A stretch of DNA of 64,000 bases from Chrysogorgia sp. JL179-B06 (lineage: Eukaryota; Cnidaria; Anthozoa; Scleralcyonacea; Chrysogorgiidae), in contig JAYKKM010000134.1 of assembly GCA_035772405.1 (NCBI GenBank), forward strand, positions 475,501 through 539,500, in the 5' to 3' direction. Shown one piece after another: positions 51,535 to 64,000 of this stretch. The stretch's first letter is position 1. Each line of letters begins with the position of its first letter. Made by a program: the position numbers and the translations under genes. Under the pieces are notes generated by a model. The model had not been told where the DNA came from. It saw only the letters and a program-made list of their open reading frames with translations, and did not search any database.

Positions 51535-53590
51535 AGGATTTATGGTGAAGGAAAATTTCGAGTGTTGGAATACATACATTTTAAGACCAAACCGGGACCA
51601 GTTGCGAAAAATGCAACTTAGCGACCTTCCGGTAGGAATTGAACCCGCGACCCTGCGATTGCTAGTGCAGTGCTCTGACCACTGAGCTACGGAAGCCGTT
51701 GCCGAGAGCCTAGTCACGAGTTCCGTATATATGGTGGTAATGCCGGGATAAGATTCTGGGTATATTATAGGTAATATTTGGCATTTCACTCGATCAAACT
51801 ACATGTTGAAAGGATTTATGGTGAAGGAAAATTTCGAGTGTTGTAATACATACATTTTAAGACCAAACCGGGACCAGTTGCGAAAAATGCAACTTAGCGG
51901 CCTTCCGGTAGGAATTGAACCCGCGACCCTGCGATTGCTAGTGCAGTGCTCTGACCACTGAGCTACGGAAGCCGTTGCCGAGAGATGCCGCGATAAGATA
52001 CTTGGTATATTATAGGTAATATTTGGCATTTAACTCGATCAAACTACATGTTGAAAGGATTTATGGTGAAGGAAAATTTCGAGTGTTGGAATACATTCAT
52101 TTTAAGACCAAACCGGGACCAGTTGCGAAAAATGCAACTTAGCGGCCTTCCGGTAGGAATTGAGCCCGCGACCCTGCGATTGCTAGTGCAGTGCTCTGAC
52201 CACTGAGCTACGGAAGCCGTTGCCGAGAGCCTAGTCACGAGTTCTGTATATATGGTGGTAATGCCGGGATAAGATTCTGGGTATATTATAGGTAATATTT
52301 GTCATTTCACTCGATCAAACTACATGTTGAAAGGATTTATGGTGAAGGAAAATTTCGAGTGTTAGAATACATACATTTTAAGACCAAACCGGGACCAGTT
52401 GCGAAAAATGCAACTTAGCGGCCTTCCGGTAGGAATTGAACCCGCGACTGAGCTACGGAAGACGTTGCCGTGAGCCTAGTCACGAGTTCTGTATATATGG
52501 TGGTAATGCCGGGATAAGATTCTGGGTATATTATAGGTAATATTTGTTATAAATATTATAGGTAATATTTATTATAGGTAATATCCCGGCATTACCACCA
52601 TATATACAGAACTCGTGACTAGGCTCTCGGCAACGGCTTCCGTAGCTCAGTGGTCAGAGCACTGCACTAGCAATCGCAGGGTCGAGGGTTCAATTCCTAC
52701 CGGAAGGCCGCTAAGTTGCATTTTTCGCAACTGGTCCCGGTTTGGTCTTAAAATGTATGTATTCCAACACTCGAAATTTTCCTTCACCATAAATCCTTTC
52801 AACATGTAGTTTGATCGAGTGAAATGCCAAATATTACCTATAATATACCCATAATCTTATCCCGGCATTACCACCATATATACAGAACTCGTGACTAGGC
52901 TCTCGGCAACGGCTTCCGTAGCTCAGTGGTCAGAGCACTGCACTAGCAATCGCAGGGTTGCGGGTTCAATTCCTACCGGAAGGCCGCTAAGTTGCATTTT
53001 TCGCAACTGGTCCCGGTTTGGTCTTAAAATGTATGTATTCTAACACTCGAAATTTTCCTTCACCATAAATCCTTTCAACATGTAGTTTGATCGAGTGAAA
53101 TGCCAAATATTACCTATAATAATATATACAGAACTCGTGACTAGGCTCTCGGCAACGGCTTCCGTAGCATTCCTACCGGAAGGCCGCTAAGTTGCATTTT
53201 TCGCAACTGGTCCCGGTTTGGTCTTAAAATGTATGTATTCTAACACTCGAAATTTTCCTTCACCATAAATCCTTTCAACATGTAGTTTGATCGAGTGAAA
53301 TGCCAATATTACCTATAATATATCCAGAATCTTATCCCCGGCATTACCACCATATATACAGAACTCGTGACTAGGCTCTCGGCAACGGCTTCCGTAGCTT
53401 AGTGGTCAGAGCACTGCACTAGCAATCGCAGGGTCGCGGTTCAATTCCTACCGGAAGGCCGCTAAGTTGCATTTTTCGCAACTGCTCCCGGTTTGGTCTT
53501 AAAATGTATGTATTCCAACACTCGAAATTTTCCTTCACCATAAATCCTTTCAACAAGTAGTTTGATCGAGTGAAATGCCAAATATTACCT
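51532..53590. repeat. Array of tRNA-like repeats arranged as an inverted repeat
   Basis: Units of about 245-285 bp contain a tRNA-like core, TTCCGTAGCTCAGTGGTCAG (A box) with GGGTTCAATTCC (B box), plus flanks ending in GGTAATGCCGGGATAAGAT. Four copies lie on the minus strand (cores near 51610-51697, 51898-51975, 52140-52220, 52430-52470 truncated). Four lie on the plus strand (52636-52712, 52912-52985, 53157-53190 truncated, 53386-53460). The arms meet near 52560. The anticodon arm forms only four pairs with a ten-base loop, so these are tRNA-derived repeats. Confidence 0.85.
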
Positions 53591-53854
<264 letters not shown>

Positions 53855-53954
53855 AAGAAGAATATGTAACAAAGTCACACAGTTGGCAAAAGGTTTTAGA
53901 GCGCTCAATACCATTATAGGTAGAGCGAATATTTATTTATTAAGTGAAAAAGCT

Positions 53955-53997
53955 GTCGCTACTCGAGTTTCACGCTTATACGCGATCGTCAGGCAAC
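53955..53997 (-). ncRNA. Minimal hammerhead ribozyme, Penelope copy A
   Basis: On the minus strand: stem I GTTGC/GCGAC, core CTGACGA, stem II CGC/GCG with a U-U closing pair, core GAAA, stem III AC/GT with TCGA loop, cleavage expected after the A before GCGAC. 43 nt. It lies just downstream of the RT/GIY-YIG frame, as known for Penelope-like elements. Confidence 0.75.
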
Positions 53998-54021
53998 TGA
54001 CAGACTCGATCTAGTTAAACT

Positions 54022-55332
54022 CTATTTACATGATGAAACGAGGTGTCGTGTTACGTGTCTGCATTTACTAAAAAGTTCAGAGCGTCTGTTCAGTAGCTCG
54101 TGTTTCCGGTCCTTCAGTAGGATTAGTTTTTCTTCCAAGCACAAGTTACACCTTCGTGAGCCGATTTTGTAGGCGGGAATTTTCTTTCTTAGCGACCAAT
54201 TTATCTTGAACGCGCGCTTAGAATCACTCAATTTCCAAATATACTTTGACAGTTCCGTTTCATCGGCGTATTTTCTGTGTGAAAACGACTTTGTGTGGTT
54301 TCGGTATCTGCTCTTGAATGGACCGCCCGTTACGCCTACGTACGATTTCGTCTTGTTGTTGTCAACTGTGGTAACATCAGCTTGGTAGACCACGCTTTCT
54401 GACAGGCATTTCTTCTCGATTGGGCATTCGTCTGGTCGTCTGCAGTTGCATTCGTTTGTGTTTTGAGTGTTCGTTTGTTGTTTAGTGTGTTGGTTGAGTA
54501 TTTTGTTGTTATGTTGGGAAATAAAAGATTTCATGTTAGGTAGGCAGCCGTAACTGACTCGTACAGTATGTCGGTTGAATATGCTATATAGTTTGTTGGA
54601 AGGGGGGAAATGTTTGTCAAGTAGTGATAGAAAGTCTCGCCCTATGTTCGTTTGAACGTTCTTACTAAAAGGTGGGTTATACCAAATAGCGTTGCGTTGT
54701 CTGTTCCGTTTTCGTTGTTGATTATAGTTAGGGTAGTCGTTTCCGTTCTGCGCGGGTGGTTCGTATGTGAGGTTTGTGTCAAAATTGCTGTGTTTTAAGG
54801 CGTCGTTGTAGAGCGGTGCGGCAGCGTCCGAATGTTCGTTTGTCGCATGAGAGTTTGTTGATGCGTTTGTTGATTGATAATGGTAGTTGGCGTAGTATGG
54901 AGGGGGGGGGGGGGGGGGGGGGGGGGGGTGGTTAGATAGTCGGTTAACGTAAAGTGGTTCGTCGTTAGGTTTTCTGAATGGTTTGTACGTACCGTCAGTT
55001 AGGTCAAACGTTATGTCAAGGAAATTCACGCGTTTCAGGTTAGCATCGGCCGTGATTTTTAGGCCGAAATTTGCGAAGATTTGGATCAGATCTTTGCGTG
55101 CCTTGTCAGCTAATCTTCCGGAGGTGGTGGTGATAGCTGCTAGGCCGTCGTCTCGGTATAATCCAATTTGGTTTCCAAATCGGTTCTCGAGCGTGCTGAG
55201 GAAAAATAGGCCAACTAGTTCACATATTTCGGCGCCGTCATAGCTGCCCATGGTTACGTCAAAAAAGTTGAGCGAGTTTTGTTTTGTCCATGCTTTGCCG
55301 TTGTTAAAACGTAGGCGTAACGGGCGGTCCAT
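54022..55332 (-). CDS. Penelope-like retroelement A: RT C-terminal part and GIY-YIG endonuclease, 436 aa
   Basis: It copies element RNA and nicks DNA. The open frame starts inside the RT: FFDVTMGSYDGAEICELVG (about residues 23-41) and the catalytic YRDDGL (about 60), then the thumb with VNFLDITFDL. A spacer with a Pro run (from a G27 tract in the plus strand) and a KNVQTNIGRDFLSLLDKHFP block follow. The GIY-YIG-like domain reads YQADVTT, KSYVGVTGGPFKSRYRNHTKSF, with the CNLCLEEKLIL and LNRRSELFSKCRH tail. The N-terminal RT is missing (5' truncation). The frame is intact, so the copy is young. It abuts an inverted copy of its own end at 55320. Confidence 0.88.
   Translation of the reverse strand: MDRPLRLRFNNGKAWTKQNSLNFFDVTMGSYDGAEICELVGLFFLSTLENRFGNQIGLYRDDGLAAITTTSGRLADKARKDLIQIFANFGLKITADANLKRVNFLDITFDLTDGTYKPFRKPNDEPLYVNRLSNHPPPPPPPPPPYYANYHYQSTNASTNSHATNEHSDAAAPLYNDALKHSNFDTNLTYEPPAQNGNDYPNYNQQRKRNRQRNAIWYNPPFSKNVQTNIGRDFLSLLDKHFPPSNKLYSIFNRHTVRVSYGCLPNMKSFISQHNNKILNQHTKQQTNTQNTNECNCRRPDECPIEKKCLSESVVYQADVTTVDNNKTKSYVGVTGGPFKSRYRNHTKSFSHRKYADETELSKYIWKLSDSKRAFKINWSLRKKIPAYKIGSRRCNLCLEEKLILLKDRKHELLNRRSELFSKCRHVTRHLVSSCK
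54902..54928. repeat. G27 homopolymer
   Basis: An unbroken G run encoding prolines of copy A on the opposite strand; it can form G-quadruplex and is prone to length error. Confidence 0.85.
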
Positions 55333-55632
55333 TCAAGAGCAGATACCGAAACCACACAAAGTCGTTTTCACACAGAAAATACGCCGATGAAACGGAACTG
55401 TCAAAGTATATTTGGAAATCCAGTGATTCTAAGCGCGCGTTCAAGATAAATTGGTCGCTAAGAAAGAAAATTCCCGCCTACAAAATCGGCTCACGAAGGT
55501 GTAACTTGTGCTTGGAAGAAAAACTAATCCTACTGAAGGACCGGAAACACGAGCTACTGAACAGACGCTCTGAACTTTTTAGTAAATGCAGACACGTCAC
55601 ACGACACCTCGTTTCATCATGTAAATAGAGTT
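55320..55632 (+). pseudogene. Inverted GIY-YIG fragment of Penelope A
   Basis: Reverse complement of about 54022-54330: PFKSRYRNHTKSFSHRKYAD to the same stop. It lacks everything upstream and is joined head to head to copy A in the DNA after FNNGKAW. Together with its hammerhead (55653-55695) it forms the inverted partner end of a Penelope insertion. Confidence 0.85.
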
Positions 55633-55652
55633 TAACTAGATCGAGTCTGTCA

Positions 55653-55695
55653 GTTGCCTGACGATCGCGTATAAGCGTGAAACTCGAGTAGCGAC
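55653..55695 (+). ncRNA. Minimal hammerhead ribozyme, inverted partner of copy A
   Basis: Same 43-nt sequence as the minus-strand copy at 53955-53997, on the plus strand, just after the GIY-YIG stop. Confidence 0.75.
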
Positions 55696-55709
55696 AGCTT
55701 TTTCACTTA

Positions 55710-55908
<199 letters not shown>

Positions 55909-55993
55909 GAATAATGTTGTAATATCGGCTATTTCAAGAGTGCTCAATATCTTGAGATATAGAGCGATATAGATATATAACTAAAGATTGTTT

Positions 55994-56037
55994 GCTGTTA
56001 CTGCTAGTTTCACGCCCGTAGACGATCTTCAGACAAC
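55994..56037 (-). ncRNA. Minimal hammerhead ribozyme, Penelope family B
   Basis: Minus strand: stem I GTTGT/ACAGC, core CTGAAGA, stem II CGTC/GGCG with TACG loop, core GAAA, stem III ACT/AGT with AGC loop, cleavage after A. Stem I differs from family A by paired changes (C-G to U-A). Confidence 0.75.
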
Positions 56038-56185
56038 TGAATGAAAATTCGTGTTGATTGTCCCTTTTATAACAATGGTTACGTTGTGGCAATGGAATGT
56101 GATGACGTCGTTGCGGTCCGTTTCAAGTTGCGTAGTCGGTATTTGTTTCGGTGGCGGCATTTTGAAAATATTTCCGATCTTTTGT

Positions 56186-57165
56186 TTAGGTGGTGAATCT
56201 TTGGTGATTTGGGTCGGCTTTCATGATACACATTTTTTCTTCCAGGCACAGATTACATCGTTTATCCCCACTGTTGTAAGATTTCGCCCGTTTCAAAACT
56301 GACCATTTCACCAAGTAGTTGCGTTTCTCCATTTTCAATTTCCAGATGTAACTTGATAGGACCGTTTCCTTTGAATATATAGCATCACGGATTGATCTCG
56401 TATGGTTGTTGTAACGGGTCTTAAAAGAAGTTGAAGTCATGCCAATGTATTTTTTGGTCGTCATGTCATCGGCTGTGGTCACTTCGGCTTGGTAAATTAA
56501 ATTCGTATTAAGGCAGTTTCATTGTAGGGGGCAGCTATTCTTCGTTCGGCAATTGCACTTGGGTTTATCAGAGCTGGTTTTGGTCTTATTTAGTTTCGAA
56601 AATATACGAGCGTTGTGTTTGTTAATGATACTTCTCATGTTATTCATACAGCTGTAGCTTACCTTGATTGTGTTTCTATTAAATATTTTACATAGCTTAT
56701 TGGAGGCTGGGAAGTGTTTGTCAATGAGGTTGAGGAATTTTCTGCCTACGTTGGTTCTCACGTTTCTGCTATAAGGAGGGTTAAACCAAATTATATTTCT
56801 GGATCTACTTCTTTTCTGACTATCGGGTGTTGTGTTGGGTACGGGTATATCGTCGAGTATGTATTCGATCTCTGTGTCGAAGCCACTGCGTTTCAATGCG
56901 TCGTTATAGATAGGTGCGGCTTGTTCGAAGGTGGCTTGGTCGGACGATAGGCTTGAAATCCGTTGGCTGATTGACTTCGGCAGTTGTTTGATGGTAGATG
57001 GTGGATGGTTGGAATGGCTGTGAATGTAAACCGTGTCGTCGTTAGGTTTCTTGTAAGGTTGGAATTTCTCATCATCCAAGTTCAGTGTGATGTCCAGGAA
57101 GTTTACAATTTTCTGATTTGCGGTCGCTGTGATCTTTAGGTTGAATGCAGAGGAGGTACGACGGT
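56186..57165 (-). pseudogene. Penelope-like element B, 5'-truncated
   Basis: Minus strand. The RT thumb (VNFLDITLNLDDEKFQPYKK) starts at about 57140. A spacer with RNVRTNVGRKFLNLIDKHFP and KPKCNCRTKNSC follows; then, past a frameshift near 56500, the GIY-YIG part KKYIGMTSTSFKTRYNNHTR to CNLCLEEKMCIM. The sequence is almost identical to the full copy at 60390-62541, so both are recent. The 5' break at about 57165 joins host-like DNA. Confidence 0.85.
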
Positions 57166-57184
57166 CTTCCCAAAATGCATTGCG

Positions 57185-59800
57185 CTTGATACATATTATC
57201 GATTCCCCGCCGGAAATTCTTGAATTCTTCATTGTTCAACGAACCTTCGGGAAGCGAACATGGTTTTAAAATGGCGGTTTGAAAAATGGTATAAGACTGT
57301 TCATGGCAAGAACACTGCAGTTTTTGGCTCACACGAACTTCTTTATATTCATTGTATTCCCAAGCAACACTTTAACGTTTAATATTCCGTCTGGTTTGTC
57401 ATGTATACTATTTTAAAGATACCGCTATACCCACATCAGATTTCTAAGCTTGATATTTGTAAATATATTGCCCTGTTTGTGCCGATTCGCAATGTGAACG
57501 GATTCGAAATGGATTATCTTTTTGCAGGAACCAGCAACTGTAGTTAAACTGAATGTATTGGCCGAATATAATTGTAGTAATAGTTGTAACAGTACATCTG
57601 AGTCATCTGACAGAGATAGCTTTTTGGTGCTCAAACTAACCAAGTTTAAAAATCTTATATAGTTATCCTTACTTTTTATTATTTATACGACTTAATGTTA
57701 GGATTGAGATATATCAATAACGATTTTTATAGCTTTTATAGTCGAGTATTAACATTATTGATTTTACATTTCAAATTTTAAATGTGCTTGTTTTTAGATT
57801 TCAAAGTTATTTCCTTTATAAGCCCCCTCAATTTAATAAAATTTCAATATTAACTATTCAATAGACTATGGACCATTCAATAGACTATTAAAATCAAACT
57901 TTATAAAATCATGCTTTCTTTGTAAATTGTAATATGGGATATATTTGACATTTTTGTATGGAATTTTCAGAGTGAGTTCATACAGGTATTTAATGATTAC
58001 AATTACCTATTCAGCAGTTTATTATTAGACCACTCCAAACATCTAGACCTTTGTTGTAGATGGCAATGGAGACCTTTTGGAAAAGCTCCATATATAAAGG
58101 CATTGACAATAAACCTCAAATTGTACATCATTGTACATCTCTAGTATTATGTGTCAACAACAAAATTTTGGACTCTTAATAGCACTTAACTGTTTTGAAA
58201 AATCACTGTTGGTATAACCTACAGTTGCTTGCCTTTGTCAAAGGGTCAGGAAAATTGTCTGACTACTTAGAAATTAAATTTCCACAGGCGTATGAACTGG
58301 GGGCATGTTCTCCCCGGGCCCCAACTTGTTATGTAGACTTGTGGCTGTAATATCATTGTAATTTTATTTCAAATGTAATACACAGCTTTAAAAATGTATT
58401 AATTATTTAATTTAAAAGATCTCAGAAGTACAAATCAAGCAATAGAGGCAATTCTGCTATGCAACTTTATTATTCTGAATTCCCCAGCCTGTGCTTGAGA
58501 CCCGGCCTAAAACATTTTACCAAAAGGCTCTTTTTTCATGGAGAAGGCCTCTGAGGAAACTTTCTGTGGAAATAAAAATTGAGCATGAACCTGAAAACAT
58601 AAAAGATACCAATTCCATTAAATTCTCTGTATTTTACAACAACAAATGGTATGTCAATGTCATATGGGCTACTATGGAGTAAAGAAGTAAATAAATCTTA
58701 AAGGAGGCATGCACAAAACAACTTGGATTATTGTTATTAAACACGGACAATGGGGAGAGGATGAACTCAACTCTCGCATAGATATACGGACAGTATGCAC
58801 ATATTATAATCATTGTTGAAGGATAGCAAAGTACAAACGTTTGAGCTTACAATGGCACAACATAATTTGCCCTTAGTCTCTTCAACATTTCGTTTTGTTA
58901 TGTTTCCTGAAAGGATCAAATACCAATAGACGAATTACTTCGGCAAAGAATTTCGAGCGCCAAATAAAAGTAAGAGGGCGGGGAAACGTAAACCAAAACA
59001 ACATGTACGTCATAGGCACGTTTTGCTGTCAATCTGACGAATGGCGAAGTATAATTGAGAAGATGCGGAATTTCACAGACCTCTTAATCATTTAAATTGT
59101 GGAGCAACAAGAAAAAAATTTGCACTAAAAGAAAGCAAATTCTTCCATATCCACACCGAACAAATTTTTTAAAGATTTCATCAAATATTACGGTAAATAT
59201 ATTTGAATAATTCAAGGCAACTAAATGCAATATAACCACCAACAAGAAATAGTCCTAGTGAAGAAACCGATATTTCCTCGCAAATATTCTTCTCGGATAT
59301 CTAAAAAGTTACTGACGACAGAGTAAAAGGCTTAAACTATAATCTGCACAAAATTCAAGTTCCAAAGCCTACTTTTTATGGCGGAACAGAGATGTGTTAT
59401 GCAAGTACGATTTTCTCGCAAATTGAAAAATAGTGGTTTTTCAACGTCTAACTGTAATTAAGTTCATGGAGCAACAAGAAATTTTTTACTATTTACTGAA
59501 AGAGAATTTTCAGCTTGTTATAATAACATATCCAGTGTTGTGTTTGCGTTCGTATTTCGTTAAATAAGTACATATATTCGCTTATCACTTTACAGCAAAA
59601 TTTTGTGACCCGTGAAGGCATCAACAAAAAAATTGTTTATTGATCCGAAACAAGTATGCTACGACAAAAAAAAACAGAGTAACATCTGTTGGATTAAACT
59701 AAAAACATCATATAGAAAGCTTACCTTTTAAAACACAGGTTTTGAAACAAAAAAGCACCACTGAAAAACTATATATTTTGTCCGCCAACTTTACGCCAGA
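57185..59800. other. AT-rich DNA between Penelope copies, no supported gene
   Basis: Only short open frames. 58491-58682 (63 codons; EIKIEHEPENIKDTNSIKFS) weakly recalls HIRAN-like fragments common in cnidarian repeats, but is too short to call. Both edges carry a similar phrase, GCGCAATGCATTTTGGGAAGACC (57185 leftward) and GCGCAATGCATGCCGGGACGACC (59812 rightward), where Penelope sequence begins. Confidence 0.4.
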
Positions 59801-59819
59801 GCAACTACGAAGAAAACAA

Positions 59820-59997
59820 AGCGCAATGCATGCCGGGACGACCTTCGCACCTCCTCTGGGTTGAATGCTTGAAAAATCTTGATCAAATCTTTTCTCGCTT
59901 TCTCCGCTAACCTCCCGGTGGCGTTCTTCAGTAGTATCAGTCCATCGTCTCTGTAAGGTCCCGCGTTTTCTCTTCCAAATTTCTCAGATAGTGTGTT
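59820..59997 (-). pseudogene. Inverted RT fragment of Penelope B family
   Basis: Minus strand SEKFGRENAGPYRDDGLILL to KIFQAFN, the catalytic YRDD region, equal to about 61390-61530 of copy C. It is joined in opposite orientation to the left pLTR of copy C, as often seen at the 5' junction of Penelope insertions. Confidence 0.8.
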
Positions 59998-60191
59998 TCT
60001 CAGATAATGTGTATCATGAAAGCCGACCCAAATCACCTCCTAAACAAAAGATCGGAAATATTTTCAAAATGCCGCCACCGAAACAAATACCGACTACGCA
60101 ACTTGAAACGGACCGCAACGACGTCATCACATTCCATTGCCACAACGTAACCACTGTTATAAAAGGGACAATCAACACGAATTTTCATTCA

Positions 60192-60235
60192 GTTGTCTGA
60201 AGATCGTCTACGGGCGTGAAACTAGCAGTAACAGC
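60192..60235 (+). ncRNA. Minimal hammerhead ribozyme, left pLTR of element C
   Basis: Same 44-nt family-B sequence as at 55994-56037, on the plus strand. Confidence 0.75.
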
Positions 60236-62582
60236 AAACAATCTTTAGTTATATATCTATATCGCTCTATCTCTCAAGATATTGAGCACTCTTGAAATAG
60301 CCGATATTACAACATTATTATACTATATATATAGCACCTGTATTCCAGTTGTGTACTCTGGTATTGGCATCCAAACCACCCAGCTAAAAATGAGGAAAAT
60401 TCGCTTTGATTATTCCATGAAGAACATACCCATACCGACACCCGACGCATACCGACGAAAACTAATTGAGAAGATGGAGAACTTTGTCAGCCGGATACGA
60501 TGGAAAGCCCACTTCTTTCTTAATGGCCAATATTCGAACAACTCCGCGGACACATACGGCCTGCATTCAACTAAATCTCCACCACCTAGCATCGAGCTGA
60601 ATGCTTTCGAAGAAGATCTCGTGAAAATGGTTGAACATATCCAGTTTACAAATGTCCACGACCAATTCCTCAACAATCTGTTAACCGACGCAAAGAAAAT
60701 AAACAAATCACCTAACGTCATGTCATTCGCCGACAAAACAAGAAATATATTTACGAAATGAAACCCGACCAATACAAAAAAATACTTACTGAAAACATAA
60801 CGGCGACCTACAAGCTCACCAGCGAACAGGCATTTGAAAAGATTAATCAAGAGGCTAAGAGCATCGCATCAGAATTACACGTTGATGTCAGAATGGAACC
60901 TATACCCAGAAATGAAGCATTCATCTCACTTAAGGATCATAAGGAAAATTTTGACAATAACCCCAAATGCCGGCTCATTAATCCCACAAAACCAGAACTA
61001 TAGGAAAAATAAGCAAATCTACCATCGACAGAATTAACAACGACATCCGATCCAGTACATATGTCCACCAGTGTACAAACTCCTCATCCGTCACTCAATG
61101 GTTCAAATCAATAAACGACAAGAAACGGTACACATTCATATCCTTCGATATTGTTGACTTTTACCCATCCATAACCGAGACTCTCCTGAACGAAGTCGTC
61201 ACCTGGGCCAAGCAGCATACGAATATAACCGAGCAAGATATGACCATAATCAAGACAGCACGAAAGTCCCTTTTATTTCACGAAACCAAACCGTGGGTAA
61301 AACGCGACAGCCAAAATATGTTTGACGTGACGATGGGAAGTAACGACGGCGCCGAAATATGCGAACTGATTGGCCTTTACATCCTAGACAAGCTATCTGA
61401 GAAATTTGGAAGAGAAAACGCGGGACTTTACAGAGACGATGGACTGATACTACTGAAGAACGCCACCGGGAGGTTAGCGGAGAAAGCGAGAAAAGATTTG
61501 ATCAAGATTTTTCAAGCATTCAACCTAAAGATCACAGCGATCGCAAATCAGAAAATTGTAAACTTTCTGGACATCACACTGAACTTGGATGATGAGAAAT
61601 TCCAACCTTACAAGAAACCTAACGACGACACGGTTTACATTCACAGCCATTTCAACCATCCACCATCTACCATCAAACAACTGCCGAAGTGACGAAGTCA
61701 ATCAGCCAACGGATTTCAAGCCTATCGTCCGACCAAGCCACCTTCGAACAAGCCGCACCTATCTATAACGACGCATTGAAACGCAGTGGCTTCGACACAG
61801 AGATCGAATACATCCCCGACGATATACCCGTACCCAACACAACACCCGATAGTCAGAAAAGAAGTAGATCCAGAAATATAATTTGGTTTAACCCTCCTTA
61901 TAGCAGAAACGTGAGAACCAACGTAGGCAGAAAATTCCTCAACCTCATTGACAAACACTTCCCAGCCTCCAATAAGCTATGTAAAATATTTAATAGAAAC
62001 ACAATCAAGGTAAGCTACAGCTGTATGAATAACATGAGAAGTATCATTAACAAACACAACGCTCGTATATTTTCGAAACTAAACAACACCAACACCAGCT
62101 CTGATAAACCCAAGTGCAATTACTACGAATTTAATTTACCAAGCGGAAGTGACCACAGCCGATGACATGACGACCAAAAAATACATTGGCATGACTTCAA
62201 CTTCTTTTAAGACCCGTTACAACAACCATACGAGATCAATCCGTGATGCTATATATTCAAAGGAAACGGCCCTATCAAGTTACATCTGGAAATTGAAAAT
62301 GGAGAAACGCAACTACTTGGTGAAATGGTCAGTTTTGAAACGGGCGAAATCTTACAACAGTGGTGATAAACGATGTAATCTGTGCCTGGAAGAAAAAATG
62401 TGTATCATGAAAGCCGACCCAAATCACCACCTAAACAAAAGATCGGAAATATTTTCAAAATGCCGCCACCGAAACAAATACCGACTACGCAACTTGAAAC
62501 GGACCGCAACGACGTCATCACATTCCATTGCCACAACGTAACCATTGTTATAAAAGGGACAATCAACACGAATTTTCATTCA

Positions 62583-62626
62583 GTTGTCTGAAGATCGTCT
62601 ACGGGCGTGAAACTAGCAGTAACAGC
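62583..62626 (+). ncRNA. Minimal hammerhead ribozyme, right pLTR of element C
   Basis: Same 44-nt family-B sequence, 42 bases after the GIY-YIG stop. Confidence 0.75.
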
Positions 62627-62639
62627 AAACAATCTTTAG

Positions 62640-64000
<1,361 letters not shown>

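Noticed and set aside
51484..52809. Repeated open frames with ASVAQWSEHCTSNRRVAGS
   Set aside because: These are translations of the tRNA-like repeat core, a well-known source of false proteins.
58491..58682. HIRAN-domain gene
   Set aside because: Only a short HEPENIKDTNS-like phrase; no flanking domain sequence.

Overview
The window is animal nuclear DNA, AT-rich and almost entirely mobile. Decayed LINE, Ty3/gypsy, BEL/Pao and Penelope-like retroelements, foldback MITEs, tRNA-like repeats and long (TA)n tracts resemble those of cnidarians (coral or anemone type). That host guess is an inference; no host marker gene settles it. The clearest host coding signal is one death-domain exon near 49.8 kb (minus strand).

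The main feature is a 33.4-kb element at 15476-48847. It has about 0.6-1.1-kb terminal inverted repeats (TIRs) starting 5'-AGTAGT, flanked on both sides by GATAT, and is the size and shape of a Polinton/Maverick (adintovirus-like) provirus. Its right arm holds a retroviral-type integrase, a penton-like minor capsid protein, a small basic/hydrophobic core-like protein and a probable double-jelly-roll major capsid protein, in an order typical of Polintons. I find no family-B DNA polymerase, packaging ATPase or protease. Both arms carry small AT-rich genes, many with their own TATA box. At least ten belong to one divergent paralogous family, and a larger gene is present once on each arm (21475-22644 and 41912-43089). 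Other cargo includes a Fic-domain protein, a degenerate Rep/HUH-like protein, cysteine-rich small proteins, a spliced acidic protein, and a 405-residue protein whose first residues resemble the histone H3 tail.

The element is interrupted at 23198-36541 by a 13.3-kb insertion with CAC...GTG ends, subterminal TTTGCA-rich repeats and a possible 3-bp CAT duplication. It falls in the 3' end of the Fic gene. That insertion itself contains hAT-like elements, a Penelope fragment pair and minisatellites.

Layout: 1-15.4 kb, a PIN-like nuclease pseudogene, LINE, MITEs, Ty3/gypsy 3' end with LTR, a BEL/Pao relic split by a 563-bp foldback element, a second LINE, a TA-flanked MITE and a tandem repeat. 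15.5-48.8 kb, the provirus. 48.9-53.9 kb, the death-domain exon, a local duplication, an inverted array of tRNA-like repeats and (TA)n. 53.9-64 kb, several Penelope-like elements (RT plus GIY-YIG), five of whose ends carry minimal 43-44-nt hammerhead ribozymes.

Many virus-like genes are broken by single frameshifts, often in A or T runs. Decay is likely, but sequencing error in homopolymers cannot be excluded from sequence alone.
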